Positions 35,189 through 44,650 of a DNA stretch of 64,000 bases are shown in pieces (positions within the stretch are counted from its first letter, which is position 1; each line of letters starts with the position of its first letter). A program made the translations under genes and the position numbers. The stretch is from NCBI RefSeq assembly GCF_003095655.1, contig NZ_CP029151.1, forward strand, positions 805,001-869,000. The letters run 5' to 3'. Origin of the DNA: Dokdonia sp. Dokd-P16 (GTDB taxonomy: Bacteria > Bacteroidota > Bacteroidia > Flavobacteriales > Flavobacteriaceae). The notes below the pieces were generated by a model, which saw only the letters and a program-made list of their open reading frames with translations, had not been told where the DNA came from and ran no database searches.

Positions 35189-36472
35189 TTACAACGTCTT
35201 TCCCACCTTTGCTACTGCAGCGATTGTCTCATCAAGATCTTCGTAAGAAAGAGCGTCATTTAAGAACCAACTTTCATAAGCACTTGGTGCGATGTAAATA
35301 CCTTCTTCAAGCAATCCATGGAAGAATTTCTTAAACGTATCATTATCACCCACTGCAGCCGATTTGAAATCTGTTACTGCGCCTTCTGCAAAGTGTACAG
35401 AAATCATAGAGCCTATTCGGTTTATAGTAAAAGTAACTCCGTTATCAGTTAAGGCTTTATCTATTCCTTTGTGCAAGTACTCCGTTTTCTTTGCTAGGCT
35501 TTCAAAAACATCACTATTATTAAGTTCTGTAAGCATGGCCAGTCCGGCAGCCATCGCCAGCGGATTCCCACTTAAGGTTCCTGCTTGATATACTGGTCCT
35601 TCTGGAGCAAGGTGACTCATGATTTCTGTGCGAGCTGCAAAAGCTCCTACAGGTAACCCACCACCTATTACTTTTCCGAAAGTGACAATATCTGCACGAA
35701 CATCCATAAGCTCTTGCACACCACCTTTTGCTAGTCTAAAGCCTGTCATCACCTCATCAAAAATGAGTAGCGCACCATGTGCGTCACATAGCTCACGTAA
35801 TCCTTGTAAAAATCCTTCGGCTGGAAGTATACATCCCATATTACCTGCAACAGGTTCTATAATGATTGCAGCAATCTCACCTGAATTTGCTTCAAAAAGT
35901 TCTTTTACATTTTCTAGGTTATTATAATCTGCAAGTAAGGTGTCTTTTGCCGTACCAGCCGTTACTCCTGGACTATTAGGAGAACCAAAGGTTACTGCTC
36001 CACTACCTGCTTGAATAAGAAATGAGTCAGAGTGACCGTGATAACAACCTGCAAATTTGATAATCTTCTCTCTTCCTGAGAATCCGCGAGCAAGACGCAC
36101 TGCACTCATGCAGGCTTCTGTCCCACTGTTTACAAAGCGTATTTTATCAATACCTGGCACCATAGAGATGGCAAGCTCGGCTATTTTTGTTTCTATCTCT
36201 GTAGGCATTCCAAAGGAAGTGCCTTTTTGTGCTTTTTCTACAACAGCATCTACCACAGGTTTATGCGCATGACCTAAAATCATAGGCCCCCATGAGGCGA
36301 TATAATCAATAAGTCTGCGTCCATCTTCATCATATAAATAGGCTCCCTTTGCCTCTTTTACAAATACAGGATCTCCTCCTACAGATTTAAAAGCTCTTAC
36401 GGGACTATTTACTCCTCCTGGTATTACTTTTTGAGCTGCTACAAAAAGCTCACTACTTCTTTTATAAATCAT
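35189..36472 (-). CDS. hemL: glutamate-1-semialdehyde 2,1-aminomutase
   Basis: Converts glutamate-1-semialdehyde to 5-aminolevulinate, the C5-route precursor of haem. The 427-residue length is normal. The PLP enzyme of fold type I has [29 protein letters not shown] and the lysine site [15 protein letters not shown]. It is last in a four-gene minus-strand run (mini HExxH protein, PLP desulfhydrase, glucosaminidase, hemL), with a 76-base gap before it that contains a small TGTACA inverted repeat, so it may also have its own promoter. Confidence 0.97.
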   Translation of the reverse strand: MIYKRSSELFVAAQKVIPGGVNSPVRAFKSVGGDPVFVKEAKGAYLYDEDGRRLIDYIASWGPMILGHAHKPVVDAVVEKAQKGTSFGMPTEIETKIAELAISMVPGIDKIRFVNSGTEACMSAVRLARGFSGREKIIKFAGCYHGHSDSFLIQAGSGAVTFGSPNSPGVTAGTAKDTLLADYNNLENVKELFEANSGEIAAIIIEPVAGNMGCILPAEGFLQGLRELCDAHGALLIFDEVMTGFRLAKGGVQELMDVRADIVTFGKVIGGGLPVGAFAARTEIMSHLAPEGPVYQAGTLSGNPLAMAAGLAMLTELNNSDVFESLAKKTEYLHKGIDKALTDNGVTFTINRIGSMISVHFAEGAVTDFKSAAVGDNDTFKKFFHGLLEEGIYIAPSAYESWFLNDALSYEDLDETIAAVAKVGKTL

Positions 36473-36548
36473 CTAAATATGCTATTTGTTGTCTGTACAT
36501 TTTACACTGTACAATCTTGTACTATATTTTATTCAAGGATCTAATGTT

Positions 36549-37382
36549 TTAATACCCTCTATCAAATGGTTTGATAAAAAGCACTTGACCTTCAAAGATT
36601 TGATCACCATCAATACCATTCCATTTTTTTAGTTCTGGCACCGTTACATCATACATGCGAGATAGACGGAAAAGCGTTTCTCCCTTTTGCACAGTATGTT
36701 GGTTATTATTATCTGTCACTTTCTTATAGTCTGCAACATCTTTACCTAGTACTTCACCGTCATAACGATATAACTCATAACGCTCTACCAGGCTAATTAA
36801 TTTTTGAGGATACTTCTTATCTGTAGCATATCCTGCAGCACGTAACCCATTTGCCCATCCTTTATAATCATCTTTAGGGAGTTTAAAAAGATCTGTATAA
36901 CGCTTTCTTCCTGTCAAAAACAAGGAGTGATCTCTGTAAGAAAACTTAGCCAAACTATACTTTCTAAAGCATTCCCCCTTCGTATCATCGTCATGATAAA
37001 CGGTCTGACCTTTCCAGTCGTGACATTTAATCCCAAAGTGGTTATTTGCTTTTTGAACCAATTCGCCTTTACCAGCACCAGACTCAAGAATCCCCTGCGC
37101 TAGCGTGATACTTGCTGGGATTCCGTATAGTTCCATTTCTTCTTTTGCGATATCTGCAAAGTCTTCTATATAACCGTTTACGCCACCTTTAGGAACTGGA
37201 TTAACTCCATTATCAAGATTGTCATCTGGAGTTGCTGCCTCCTCAACTTTTGGAGAAGGTTGTCTTCTCTCGACGGTACGTGTAGTTTTTGTTCTCTTTT
37301 TAGAACGTGTGGCTTTTTTAGAGCCACCACAACTTACAGACAGTATTCCTATTAATAAAAGTATGATAAAACGTTTGAACAT
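36549..37382 (-). CDS. glucosaminidase (GH73-like) lipoprotein with LysM
   Basis: A 277-residue lipoprotein (signal ILSVSC, acceptor about Cys18), then a Lys/Arg/Thr-rich linker. The glucosaminidase domain runs from about residue 75 to 205, with LAQGILESGAGKGELVQKANNHFGIKC containing the catalytic Glu. A C-terminal LysM domain (HTVQKGETLFRLSRMYDVTVPELKKWNGID) binds peptidoglycan. It cuts glycan strands in the periplasm during wall growth or division. It is 4 bases downstream of the PLP enzyme gene. Confidence 0.94.
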   Translation of the reverse strand: MFKRFIILLLIGILSVSCGGSKKATRSKKRTKTTRTVERRQPSPKVEEAATPDDNLDNGVNPVPKGGVNGYIEDFADIAKEEMELYGIPASITLAQGILESGAGKGELVQKANNHFGIKCHDWKGQTVYHDDDTKGECFRKYSLAKFSYRDHSLFLTGRKRYTDLFKLPKDDYKGWANGLRAAGYATDKKYPQKLISLVERYELYRYDGEVLGKDVADYKKVTDNNNQHTVQKGETLFRLSRMYDVTVPELKKWNGIDGDQIFEGQVLFIKPFDRGY

Positions 37383-37386
37383 ATAA

Positions 37387-38295
37387 TTAGTGTATGAGCG
37401 GAAGCCCTTTTCTAGCTAGCTGGATATTCATTCCTGCAATTCCTTGTAAACCTCCCGTATGAACGGCTAAAATACGAGAATTCTCGCGGAAATACCCACC
37501 TTTCATAAGCTCTGAAATACCATAAAGCATCTTACCCGTATAAATAGGATCTAGTAAAACGTGATGCTTTGCGTGAAATTCATTTATAAAGTTAACGAGA
37601 TCACCATTCACCTTTGCATATCCGCCAAAATGATAGTCGGCAATAATCTCCCACTGCTCATTATTTGCATATTTTCTCACCTCATCTGCCACCCAGTTAC
37701 CTTTAAGAGCTGGAAACCCTAACGCCTTCTGATGCGGCTTCAGGCTATTTATGATACCAGAAATTGTACCTGCTGTTCCTATTGGGCAACATATATAGTC
37801 AAAGTCTGTATCATCATCAGCTAAGATTTCTTCACAACCTTTAATAGCGAGCTCATTGGTTCCACCTTCGGGAATTATAAACGGATTATTAAAGGTTTTT
37901 GTCATGCTTTCGCGAAAGCGTAACTCATCTTTTTCACGGTATTCTTGCCTTGATATAAAGTGAAATTTCATCCCACACTCATGTGCAAATGCCAGCGTAG
38001 GATTACTTTCTAACGTCTGAGCAAGATGTACACCTAGCTCTTCTCCACGAATAACTCCTATGGTTTTGAAACCTTCTAACTGACCTGCCGCTGCCGTAGC
38101 AGCAATATGGTTTGAGTAAGCGCCTCCAAAAGTGAGTAGCGTATCATAACTTTCTGCTCGGGCTTGTATGAGGTTATATTTAAGTTTTCTAAACTTATTT
38201 CCTGAGACTGTAGGGTGCAACAAGTCTTCCCTTTTAATAGAAAGGGAGTAGCCATTTGTTTCTGAAATAAATTGATTTTTTGAAGTAAGATTCAC
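37387..38295 (-). CDS. PLP-dependent D-cysteine desulfhydrase/ACC deaminase-family enzyme
   Basis: A 302-residue fold type II PLP enzyme. The cofactor lysine is in SGNKFRKLKYNL near residue 35, LLTFGGAYSNHIAA follows, and the phosphate-binding loop is CCPIGTAGTISG. Members remove sulfide and ammonia from D-cysteine or open 1-aminocyclopropane-1-carboxylate. The former is more usual in marine bacteria. A palindrome copy (core 37909-37916) encodes RFRES in DELRFRESMTK. It is in an operon with the glucosaminidase. Confidence 0.92.
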   Translation of the reverse strand: MNLTSKNQFISETNGYSLSIKREDLLHPTVSGNKFRKLKYNLIQARAESYDTLLTFGGAYSNHIAATAAAGQLEGFKTIGVIRGEELGVHLAQTLESNPTLAFAHECGMKFHFISRQEYREKDELRFRESMTKTFNNPFIIPEGGTNELAIKGCEEILADDDTDFDYICCPIGTAGTISGIINSLKPHQKALGFPALKGNWVADEVRKYANNEQWEIIADYHFGGYAKVNGDLVNFINEFHAKHHVLLDPIYTGKMLYGISELMKGGYFRENSRILAVHTGGLQGIAGMNIQLARKGLPLIH

Positions 38296-38298
38296 GGG

Positions 38299-38625
38299 TT
38301 AAAGATACGCTAGAAAACTCCAAAAAGGGCGTTTTTCTAGATAGCTAAGCTCGCACTCACGAGCATAAGCCTCTCTCTCAAAACTGATATTGAGGTAAGC
38401 GACATAGTTATCCCTATACTGTATAAGCCTTATAAAATACTCAATAACATACCATATAAAGAATGGTAGTACTAGCATTTCTGCTTGTTGTCTAATATGG
38501 ATTTTCTCGTGATTAATAAATACAATATCCTCCTTAAGATCTGGAGTACGCATCACTATAAATGGCCAGAGAGTGACTCCCACAAAGCGTTTGCGCAATA
38601 AATATTTATTTACAATTAAAAACAT
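38299..38625 (-). CDS. small HExxH protein (M56/BlaR1-like fragment)
   Basis: A 108-residue protein with the zinc-peptidase motif HEKIH in FINHEKIHIRQQAEML (about 38-53), followed by one hydrophobic segment (FFIWYVIEYFIRL) and the downstream ISFEREAYARE, where Glu could be the third zinc ligand. This is the minimal core seen in BlaR1/M56 peptidases without their extra helices. Similar tiny proteins are recurrent in flavobacteria. Activity is not shown. It lies 3 bases before the PLP gene, at the head of the operon. Confidence 0.7.
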   Translation of the reverse strand: MFLIVNKYLLRKRFVGVTLWPFIVMRTPDLKEDIVFINHEKIHIRQQAEMLVLPFFIWYVIEYFIRLIQYRDNYVAYLNISFEREAYARECELSYLEKRPFWSFLAYL

Positions 38626-38731
38626 AGGTCAAAAATAAATTAATTATAACATCTAGCATCTTAAGATCTCCTTAATACTTGTACGTTATTACTAATACTA
38701 TAGACGTTATTCAAAGTCTATGCCGTATCCT

Positions 38732-38739
38732 TATCTTTG
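38732..38739 (+). promoter_or_regulatory. -7 box deciding the DUF5522 start
   Basis: The perfect -7 box TATCTTTG ends 4 bases before the ATG at 38744. An earlier in-frame ATG (38720) lies upstream of this box and is therefore unlikely to be in the mRNA. Confidence 0.55.
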
Positions 38740-38743
38740 TGTT

Positions 38744-38917
38744 ATGTCCTACTTAAAAAAACATATTCCTATAGAAGACGGCGATTATTACCTAACGCCA
38801 GAAGGCTATAAATGTTTTACAGAGCAATACCACCTCAAAAGAGGTTATTGTTGTGAGAGTGGCTGCCGTCATTGTCCATATGGATATAGTAAGAAAACAA
38901 ATAAACAAGATGGATAG
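38744..38917 (+). CDS. DUF5522 small cysteine-rich protein
   Basis: A 57-residue protein, MSYLKKHIPIEDGDYYLTPEGY..., with RGYCCESGCRHCPYGY (four Cys) near the end. This is the DUF5522/oxidoreductase-like pattern, probably a small zinc or iron-sulfur binder. The start is placed at the second ATG because the promoter box overlaps the codons before it. Confidence 0.85.
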   Translation: MSYLKKHIPIEDGDYYLTPEGYKCFTEQYHLKRGYCCESGCRHCPYGYSKKTNKQDG

Positions 38918-39032
38918 TAGGCTTAAACATTATAGAAAGCGTACTTATAAATCCTATCATCGCGTAGATATACGTTACCCTTAGTGAGTAGAAGCAATTT
39001 GTATTTATTGTTTCACTTAACACTCACATCTT

Positions 39033-41018
39033 ATGACTTTTCAAGAACAAATTTTAATGGGTATTCCTGATAACTTACCACCAGCAAAGGAATACAACCC
39101 ATCGATTAATCACGCGCCAAAACGTAAAAAAATTCTTTCTCCAGAAGAAAAAAAACTAGCTTTAAAAAACGCACTCAGGTATTTTGAACCTCAACATCAT
39201 GAAGTACTCCTCCCTGAATTTAAAGAAGAACTAGATACCTACGGCCGTATCTATATGTATCGTTTTCATCCAGAATATGATATTTATGCAAGACCTATAG
39301 AAGAATATCCCTCGCGATCTAAAGCGGCAGCGGCAATCATGTTAATGATACAAAACAATCTGGATTATGCGGTTGCACAGCACCCTCACGAACTCATTAC
39401 CTACGGAGGTAATGGCGGTGTGTTTTCAAACTGGGCACAATATCGTCTTACAATGCAATACCTCGCCCAGATGAATGATGAGCAAACACTTGCCATGTAC
39501 TCAGGCCATCCTATGGGTTTATTTCCTTCCCATAAAGATGCGCCACGGGTTGTGGTGACTAACGGCATGATGATTCCTAATTATAGCAAGCCAGATGATT
39601 GGGAAAAATTTAATGCCCTTGGTGTTACTCAATACGGACAGATGACGGCAGGAAGTTTTATGTATATCGGCCCGCAGGGAATTGTGCATGGAACTACGAT
39701 CACCGTTCTTAATGCGTTTAGAAAAATAAAGAAATCTCCCATAGGTGGTCTTTTTGTAACCTCTGGACTGGGCGGTATGTCTGGAGCACAACCTAAAGCT
39801 GGTAAGATCGCTGGTTGTATCACGGTATGTGCAGAGGTAAATGCAAAGGCAGTACACACAAGACACTCTCAAGGTTGGGTAGACGAAGTAATAAAAGACA
39901 CAGACACGCTTGTAACTAGAATAAAACAAGCTAAGCTTGATAAGGAAACCGTTTCTATCGCTTACCAAGGAAATGTAGTTGACGTCTGGGAAGCATTTGA
40001 CACACATAACATCACCATAGACATAGGTAGTGATCAAACTTCTTTACACAATCCATGGGCTGGTGGTTATTACCCTATGGGATTTACTGTAGAAGAGGCA
40101 AATGATATGATGGCAAATAATGTAGACCGCTTTCGCGAAAGCGTACAAAGCACTCTCAGGCTTCATACTGCAGCCATCAATGCTCATACAGCAAAGGGTA
40201 CTTACTTTTTTGATTATGGGAATGCCTTTTTATTAGAAAGCAGCCGTGCAGGTGCAGATGTCTTTGCCGAAAATGGTATTGACTTTAAATATCCAAGCTA
40301 CGTACAAGACATCATGGGACCTATGTGTTTTGATTATGGATTTGGCCCTTTCCGTTGGGTGTGTGCTTCTGGAAAACCAGAAGACCTTTTAAAAACAGAT
40401 CAAATAGCTTGTAGCGTTCTTGAGGAGCTTGCAAAAGATGCTCCTCCAGAAATCCAGCAACAAATGCAAGACAATATCACTTGGATAAAAGGAGCACAAG
40501 AAAATAAACTTGTTGTAGGATCACAAGCTCGCATCCTCTATGCAGATGCAGAGGGAAGATCAAAAATAGCACAAGCTTTTAATGATGCAATTGCACGTAA
40601 AGAAATAGGTCTTGTGATATTAGGACGTGATCATCATGACGTGTCTGGCACAGATTCTCCATATCGCGAGACTAGTAATATTTATGATGGAAGCCGCTTT
40701 ACGGCAGACATGGCGATACAAAATGTAATAGGTGATAGTTTTCGCGGTGCTACATGGGTAAGCATACACAATGGCGGTGGCGTAGGCTGGGGAGAGGTTA
40801 TAAATGGGGGTTTTGGTATGGTAATTGATGGTAGTAAAGAATCTGAAAGACGCTTACAGTCAATGCTTTTCTGGGATGTAAATAACGGGATTGCTAGACG
40901 AAGCTGGGCTCGTAACGAAGGTGCTGTTTTTGCAATAAAACGAGCCATGGAAAATGAACCAAATCTTACAGTAACATTACCAAATTTTGTGGATGACCAC
41001 TTATTAAATAATCTTTAA
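39033..41018 (+). CDS. hutU: urocanate hydratase
   Basis: Converts urocanate to imidazolonepropionate in histidine degradation, using NAD+. The 661-residue form is typical of Bacteroidota and about 100 longer than the enterobacterial enzyme. Conserved blocks are TYGGNGGVFSNWAQYRL, MYSGHPMGLFPS, GLGGMSGAQPKAG, TSLHNPWAGGYYP, and DIMGPMCFDYGFGPFRWVC around the active-site Cys. A palindrome copy (core 40132-40139) encodes RFRESV in a helix. No hutH, hutI or hutG gene lies in this window, so the pathway is dispersed. The downstream lipoprotein gene follows by 11 bases. Confidence 0.97.
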   Translation: MTFQEQILMGIPDNLPPAKEYNPSINHAPKRKKILSPEEKKLALKNALRYFEPQHHEVLLPEFKEELDTYGRIYMYRFHPEYDIYARPIEEYPSRSKAAAAIMLMIQNNLDYAVAQHPHELITYGGNGGVFSNWAQYRLTMQYLAQMNDEQTLAMYSGHPMGLFPSHKDAPRVVVTNGMMIPNYSKPDDWEKFNALGVTQYGQMTAGSFMYIGPQGIVHGTTITVLNAFRKIKKSPIGGLFVTSGLGGMSGAQPKAGKIAGCITVCAEVNAKAVHTRHSQGWVDEVIKDTDTLVTRIKQAKLDKETVSIAYQGNVVDVWEAFDTHNITIDIGSDQTSLHNPWAGGYYPMGFTVEEANDMMANNVDRFRESVQSTLRLHTAAINAHTAKGTYFFDYGNAFLLESSRAGADVFAENGIDFKYPSYVQDIMGPMCFDYGFGPFRWVCASGKPEDLLKTDQIACSVLEELAKDAPPEIQQQMQDNITWIKGAQENKLVVGSQARILYADAEGRSKIAQAFNDAIARKEIGLVILGRDHHDVSGTDSPYRETSNIYDGSRFTADMAIQNVIGDSFRGATWVSIHNGGGVGWGEVINGGFGMVIDGSKESERRLQSMLFWDVNNGIARRSWARNEGAVFAIKRAMENEPNLTVTLPNFVDDHLLNNL

Positions 41019-41029
41019 AACAAACTACT

Positions 41030-41596
41030 ATGAAAGCACTTAGACTTTTACCATTGCTAGGAGCCGTACTCTTACTGGCTTCATGTAGCACTGTGCGCGT
41101 AGCATCTGACTACGACAAAGAAACAAACTTTAACGAGTACAAAACGTTTGCTTTTTACAAACCAGGAATAGACAAAGCAGAGATTTCTGATCTAGATAAA
41201 AAACGTGTACTCCGCGCTATTGAATCTGAGATGATAGCAAAAGGTTTTACAAAATCTGAAAATCCTACAGTGCTTGTAAGCATTTTTACAAAAGCTAAAG
41301 AACGTATTGATGTGTATCAAAATAACTTTGGCTTCCGTGGAGGCTGGGGAGGTTTCTGGGGACCATGGGGAGGCCCTTGGGGCTGGAATGGCGGATTTAA
41401 TAACAACTCCGTTGCAAGATCTACTCAGGGTACTTTATACATTGACTTAATTGATGCGAATAAAAATCAGCTTATCTGGCAAGGTCAAGGTACAGCACCA
41501 CTAGTGACTGGCGATGTAGATAAGCGTGAAGAACGTATTAACCTAATCGTTCAAGAAATTTTAGGTGTATATCCTCCACAAGTAGCAGGAAATTAA
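41030..41596 (+). CDS. DUF4136 lipoprotein
   Basis: A 188-residue lipoprotein (LLLASC, acceptor about Cys19). The DUF4136 domain covers nearly all of it, beginning VASDYDKETNFNEYKTFAFY and ending with TLYIDLIDANKNQLIWQGQG. A Gly/Trp-rich loop (about residues 102-125, GGWGGFWGPWGGPWGW) sits in the middle. Function is unknown; the protein is probably in the outer membrane or periplasm. It is in one transcript with hutU by spacing, and a strong terminator follows. Confidence 0.9.
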   Translation: MKALRLLPLLGAVLLLASCSTVRVASDYDKETNFNEYKTFAFYKPGIDKAEISDLDKKRVLRAIESEMIAKGFTKSENPTVLVSIFTKAKERIDVYQNNFGFRGGWGGFWGPWGGPWGWNGGFNNNSVARSTQGTLYIDLIDANKNQLIWQGQGTAPLVTGDVDKREERINLIVQEILGVYPPQVAGN

Positions 41597-41624
41597 AACT
41601 TTGTTTGAATTAGCCCTTAAACTT

Positions 41625-41651
41625 AAAAAGCACCCCTTGGGGTGCTTTTTT
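41625..41651. terminator. terminator between DUF4136 and enoyl-CoA hydratase genes
   Basis: AAAAAGCACCCC-TT-GGGGTGCTTTTT, a perfect 12-bp stem with T-runs on both strands, serving two convergent genes. Confidence 0.9.
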
Positions 41652-41688
41652 AATGTATGAAGTTTCTGACTGATAAAAGTCATCTTGG

Positions 41689-42438
41689 TTACAACGCTCC
41701 CAGTGTGTCTTTTGTAAACTTACTCAGCACTAAAGTACCACTCATCTCGGCACGTTCTTCTAAAAGTGTTGGCCAGTGATCTGTACCTTCCCATAATGCT
41801 TTTTTCATAGCGGCTACCGCTTCTGGATTATAAGAAGCAAGTTTTGAAGCTAATGCTTGTACCGCTTCATCCATTAAAATAGAGGTTTCAAAAAGTGCTG
41901 CATAGAGACCTTTTTCTTTTGCCCATTCTGGGCTATAAAATTCTGTTGCATTAAGTGTCAAGTCGCTTAGTGCATTTAACCCCATCTTACGCTCAACAGC
42001 AGGGGCAATAACAAAAGGCCCTATACCTATGGTGAGTTCGCTTAATTTTATACTTGCATGCTTAGTAGCGTAGCAATAATCTGTTGCAGCGGCAAGGCCT
42101 ACGCCACCACCTACAGCTTTACCTTGAATGCGACCAATGATTATTTTAGGACAAGAGCGCATCGCAAGTATGACGCGTGCAAACCCCATAAAGAATTCTT
42201 TTCCTTCTACATTATTTTCAATCCCTTTAAGCTCATCAAAGCTAGCACCAGCACAAAAAGTGCGTTCTCCTCCACTTTGCAATACAATTACCTTTACATC
42301 TGCATCATCCCCACTATGTTGGATAGCATTTTCTAGATCTGATAACACAGTGCTAGGCATACTATTGTGCGATGGATGAAAGAATGTAATGGTAGCGATT
42401 CCGTTTGCTTTTAATGTCTTTACGTAAGGTTGTGTCAT
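41689..42438 (-). CDS. enoyl-CoA hydratase/isomerase-family protein
   Basis: A 249-residue crotonase-fold protein. The oxyanion-hole segments are CAGASFDELKG (about 62-72) and GRIQGKAVGGGVGLAAATDYCYA (about 102-124). The catalytic acid position of classical hydratases (Glu in the second helix) reads SELTIGIGPFVIAP. It may act in fatty-acid or amino-acid catabolism. No other beta-oxidation gene is adjacent, though the neighbouring aromatic amino acid hydroxylase points to amino-acid use. Confidence 0.92.
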   Translation of the reverse strand: MTQPYVKTLKANGIATITFFHPSHNSMPSTVLSDLENAIQHSGDDADVKVIVLQSGGERTFCAGASFDELKGIENNVEGKEFFMGFARVILAMRSCPKIIIGRIQGKAVGGGVGLAAATDYCYATKHASIKLSELTIGIGPFVIAPAVERKMGLNALSDLTLNATEFYSPEWAKEKGLYAALFETSILMDEAVQALASKLASYNPEAVAAMKKALWEGTDHWPTLLEERAEMSGTLVLSKFTKDTLGAL

Positions 42439-42505
42439 TTTCTGTAACTGAAATTAATGTTAGGTAAAAATAGGTAAATAGAGAAGAATGCATGTTTTGC
42501 CAACT

Positions 42506-42524
42506 CACATTTTCGCGAAAGCGG
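42506..42524. repeat. TTCGCGAA palindrome copy (core 42512-42519)
   Basis: CATTTTCGCGAAAGCGG, right half complete. It lies between the divergent enoyl-CoA hydratase and hydroxylase genes. Confidence 0.85.
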
Positions 42525-42599
42525 AAATCTAAAAATAAATTAACGCAAACGATTTAGGAATGCATTTTATTCACGACCAATTCTTCGTAAATTTACTTT

Positions 42600-44348
42600 A
42601 TGGAAATACCAGTTACATCAAACCCGTTATTAGATCGTCTGCCTAAGCATTTAGGACAATATATCAAGGCGCAAGATTATGACCAATACACACCTATCAA
42701 CCAGGCGGTGTGGAGATATGTGATGCGCAAAAATGTAGCTCATTTAAGTCAGGTGGCTCATGAAAGCTATATGTCTGGTCTTAAAAAGACAGGGATTTCT
42801 ATAGATAATATCCCATCTATGTACGGGATGAATCGTATTCTTAAAGAAATAGGATGGGCTGCCGTTGCGGTAGATGGTTTTATCCCGCCTAATGCTTTTA
42901 TGGAATTTCAAGCATATAAAGTGCTTGTGATTGCAAGTGACATACGCCAACTAGAAAATATAGAATACACACCTGCACCAGATATTATTCATGAAGGTGC
43001 TGGTCATGCTCCTATTATTGCAAGTCCAGATTATGCAGAGTACCTGCGCAGATTTGGAGAAATAGGTGCTCGTGCCATATCAAATGCACATGATATGGAT
43101 ATGTATGAAGCAGTGCGCAAGCTCTCTATTTTAAAAGAAGCCGAAGGTATTGCTCAAGAAGATATAGACGCTGCCGAAGATGAGGTAAACCGCCTGCAGC
43201 AAATGACGGTAGAACCATCTGAAATTGCACTTATAAGAAACCTTCACTGGTGGACCGTAGAGTATGGGCTTATAGGAACACTAGAAGATCCTAAATTATA
43301 TGGCGCAGGCTTATTATCATCTCTAGGTGAGAGTAAACACTGCCTTACAGATGCTGTAAAGAAACTACCTTATAGCATAGATGCTGCTTATCAAGAATTT
43401 GATATCACACAAATGCAACCTCAGCTATTTGTTACTCCAGATTTTGGGTACTTAATGGAAGTACTAGAAGAATTTGCAGAGACCATGGCACTTAGACGTG
43501 GTGGATGGAGAGGTGTTCAAAAACTTATAGACTGCAAGCAACTAGGCTCTATCGAGCTTAATACTGGGCTGCAGGTAAGTGGGAATTTTAGCAACATGAT
43601 TCAAGATGAAGACAACCGCGTTGTTTATTTTGAAACTCATGGTCCCAGTGCGCTTTCTTACAGAGGCAAGGAACTTATAGGTCTAGGAACAGATCATTTT
43701 AGAAAAGGATTCTCTTCTCCTCTAGGGAAACTCAAGCGTAGCTCTATGGCTATCGAAAATATGAGCCCGAGAGACCTTAAGGCATTTGAAATTTACGAAG
43801 GCGGCATTAACTCTTTTGAGTTTGAAAGTGGCATTACTGTAACAGGAATGATTACCACCGGAACTCGTAGTGTAGACGGAACCTTGCTCGTAGTTCACTT
43901 TGATGGATGCGAGGTATCCTACAAAGGTGATAAGCTTATCTCACGCAAGAACGGACCTTTTGATATGGTAATAGGTAGCTCTGTAGTTTCTGCTTTTGCA
44001 GGAGCGGCAGATCATCACTCCTTTGACGTAAAAAGTAATGTGAGCAGCACAGCAACCATTCACAACGAACTATCTGAAGAGGATAAAAAACTTAACGAAT
44101 ATTACAAGGAAGTAAGAGACCAGAGAGAAGAAAACGTAACGCAAGAAACTGCATTACTTACTATATTCAAAACGGTAAAAGAACAATATCCTACAGACTG
44201 GCTTCTGTCACTTGAGATATTTGAGCTTACGCGAAATAAGGAAGTGCTAGCACACCTAGAATCTCTCATGGTTTCTAGAGCAAATATTGCACATCTTATA
44301 AAAGATGGACTAAGTTTAGTAATGGAAGATAATGGGGTTATTCAGTAG
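42600..44348 (+). CDS. aromatic amino acid hydroxylase (phenylalanine 4-monooxygenase type)
   Basis: A 582-residue protein. The catalytic domain (about 1-320) has the iron site PDIIHEGAGHAPIIASPDYAEYLRRFGEIGARA (two His of HExxH) and later EFAETMALRRGGW with the third ligand Glu region. Substrate is probably phenylalanine, giving tyrosine with a pterin cofactor. The C-terminal 260 residues are not seen in the short proteobacterial enzyme, but long forms are usual in Bacteroidota. Its last codons overlap the rhodanese gene by 17 bases, so the two are co-translated. Confidence 0.93.
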   Translation: MEIPVTSNPLLDRLPKHLGQYIKAQDYDQYTPINQAVWRYVMRKNVAHLSQVAHESYMSGLKKTGISIDNIPSMYGMNRILKEIGWAAVAVDGFIPPNAFMEFQAYKVLVIASDIRQLENIEYTPAPDIIHEGAGHAPIIASPDYAEYLRRFGEIGARAISNAHDMDMYEAVRKLSILKEAEGIAQEDIDAAEDEVNRLQQMTVEPSEIALIRNLHWWTVEYGLIGTLEDPKLYGAGLLSSLGESKHCLTDAVKKLPYSIDAAYQEFDITQMQPQLFVTPDFGYLMEVLEEFAETMALRRGGWRGVQKLIDCKQLGSIELNTGLQVSGNFSNMIQDEDNRVVYFETHGPSALSYRGKELIGLGTDHFRKGFSSPLGKLKRSSMAIENMSPRDLKAFEIYEGGINSFEFESGITVTGMITTGTRSVDGTLLVVHFDGCEVSYKGDKLISRKNGPFDMVIGSSVVSAFAGAADHHSFDVKSNVSSTATIHNELSEEDKKLNEYYKEVRDQREENVTQETALLTIFKTVKEQYPTDWLLSLEIFELTRNKEVLAHLESLMVSRANIAHLIKDGLSLVMEDNGVIQ

Positions 44349-44643
44349 TTTTTTCGGTAAGAAACAGCGAAAACTTGACGACTTCTTTAGTAGAGATGCT
44401 GTTATCATAGACGTGCGATCAAAAGCCGAATATGATAACGGCGCTATTCCAGGCTCTAAACACATACCACTACAATCCATAGATGCCAATGCCGCAAAAA
44501 TCAAGAGTTGGAATGCACCTATAATATGCGTTTGCGCGAGCGGAGCACGAAGTGCCTCTGCTACTGCAATTTTAAAAAGCAAAGGGATTGAAGCTATGAA
44601 TGGTGGTGGATGGCTTTCACTCTATAAGAAAATGAACACTTAA
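44332..44643 (+). CDS. rhodanese-like protein
   Basis: A 103-residue single rhodanese domain. DVRSKAEYDNGAIPGSKHIPL and the active loop CVCASGARSASA carry the catalytic Cys. It moves sulfane sulfur to acceptors such as cyanide or thiols. It starts inside the hydroxylase gene in another frame. No signal peptide is seen. Confidence 0.93.
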   Translation: MGLFSSFFGKKQRKLDDFFSRDAVIIDVRSKAEYDNGAIPGSKHIPLQSIDANAAKIKSWNAPIICVCASGARSASATAILKSKGIEAMNGGGWLSLYKKMNT

Positions 44644-44650
44644 GCTTTCA

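Noticed and set aside
36480-36530. TGTACA inverted repeat before hemL as a regulator site
   Set aside because: Only 6-base arms with an AT-rich loop, no second copy near; could be chance.
39033-41018. Complete histidine-utilisation operon
   Set aside because: Only hutU is present and the neighbours are unrelated.
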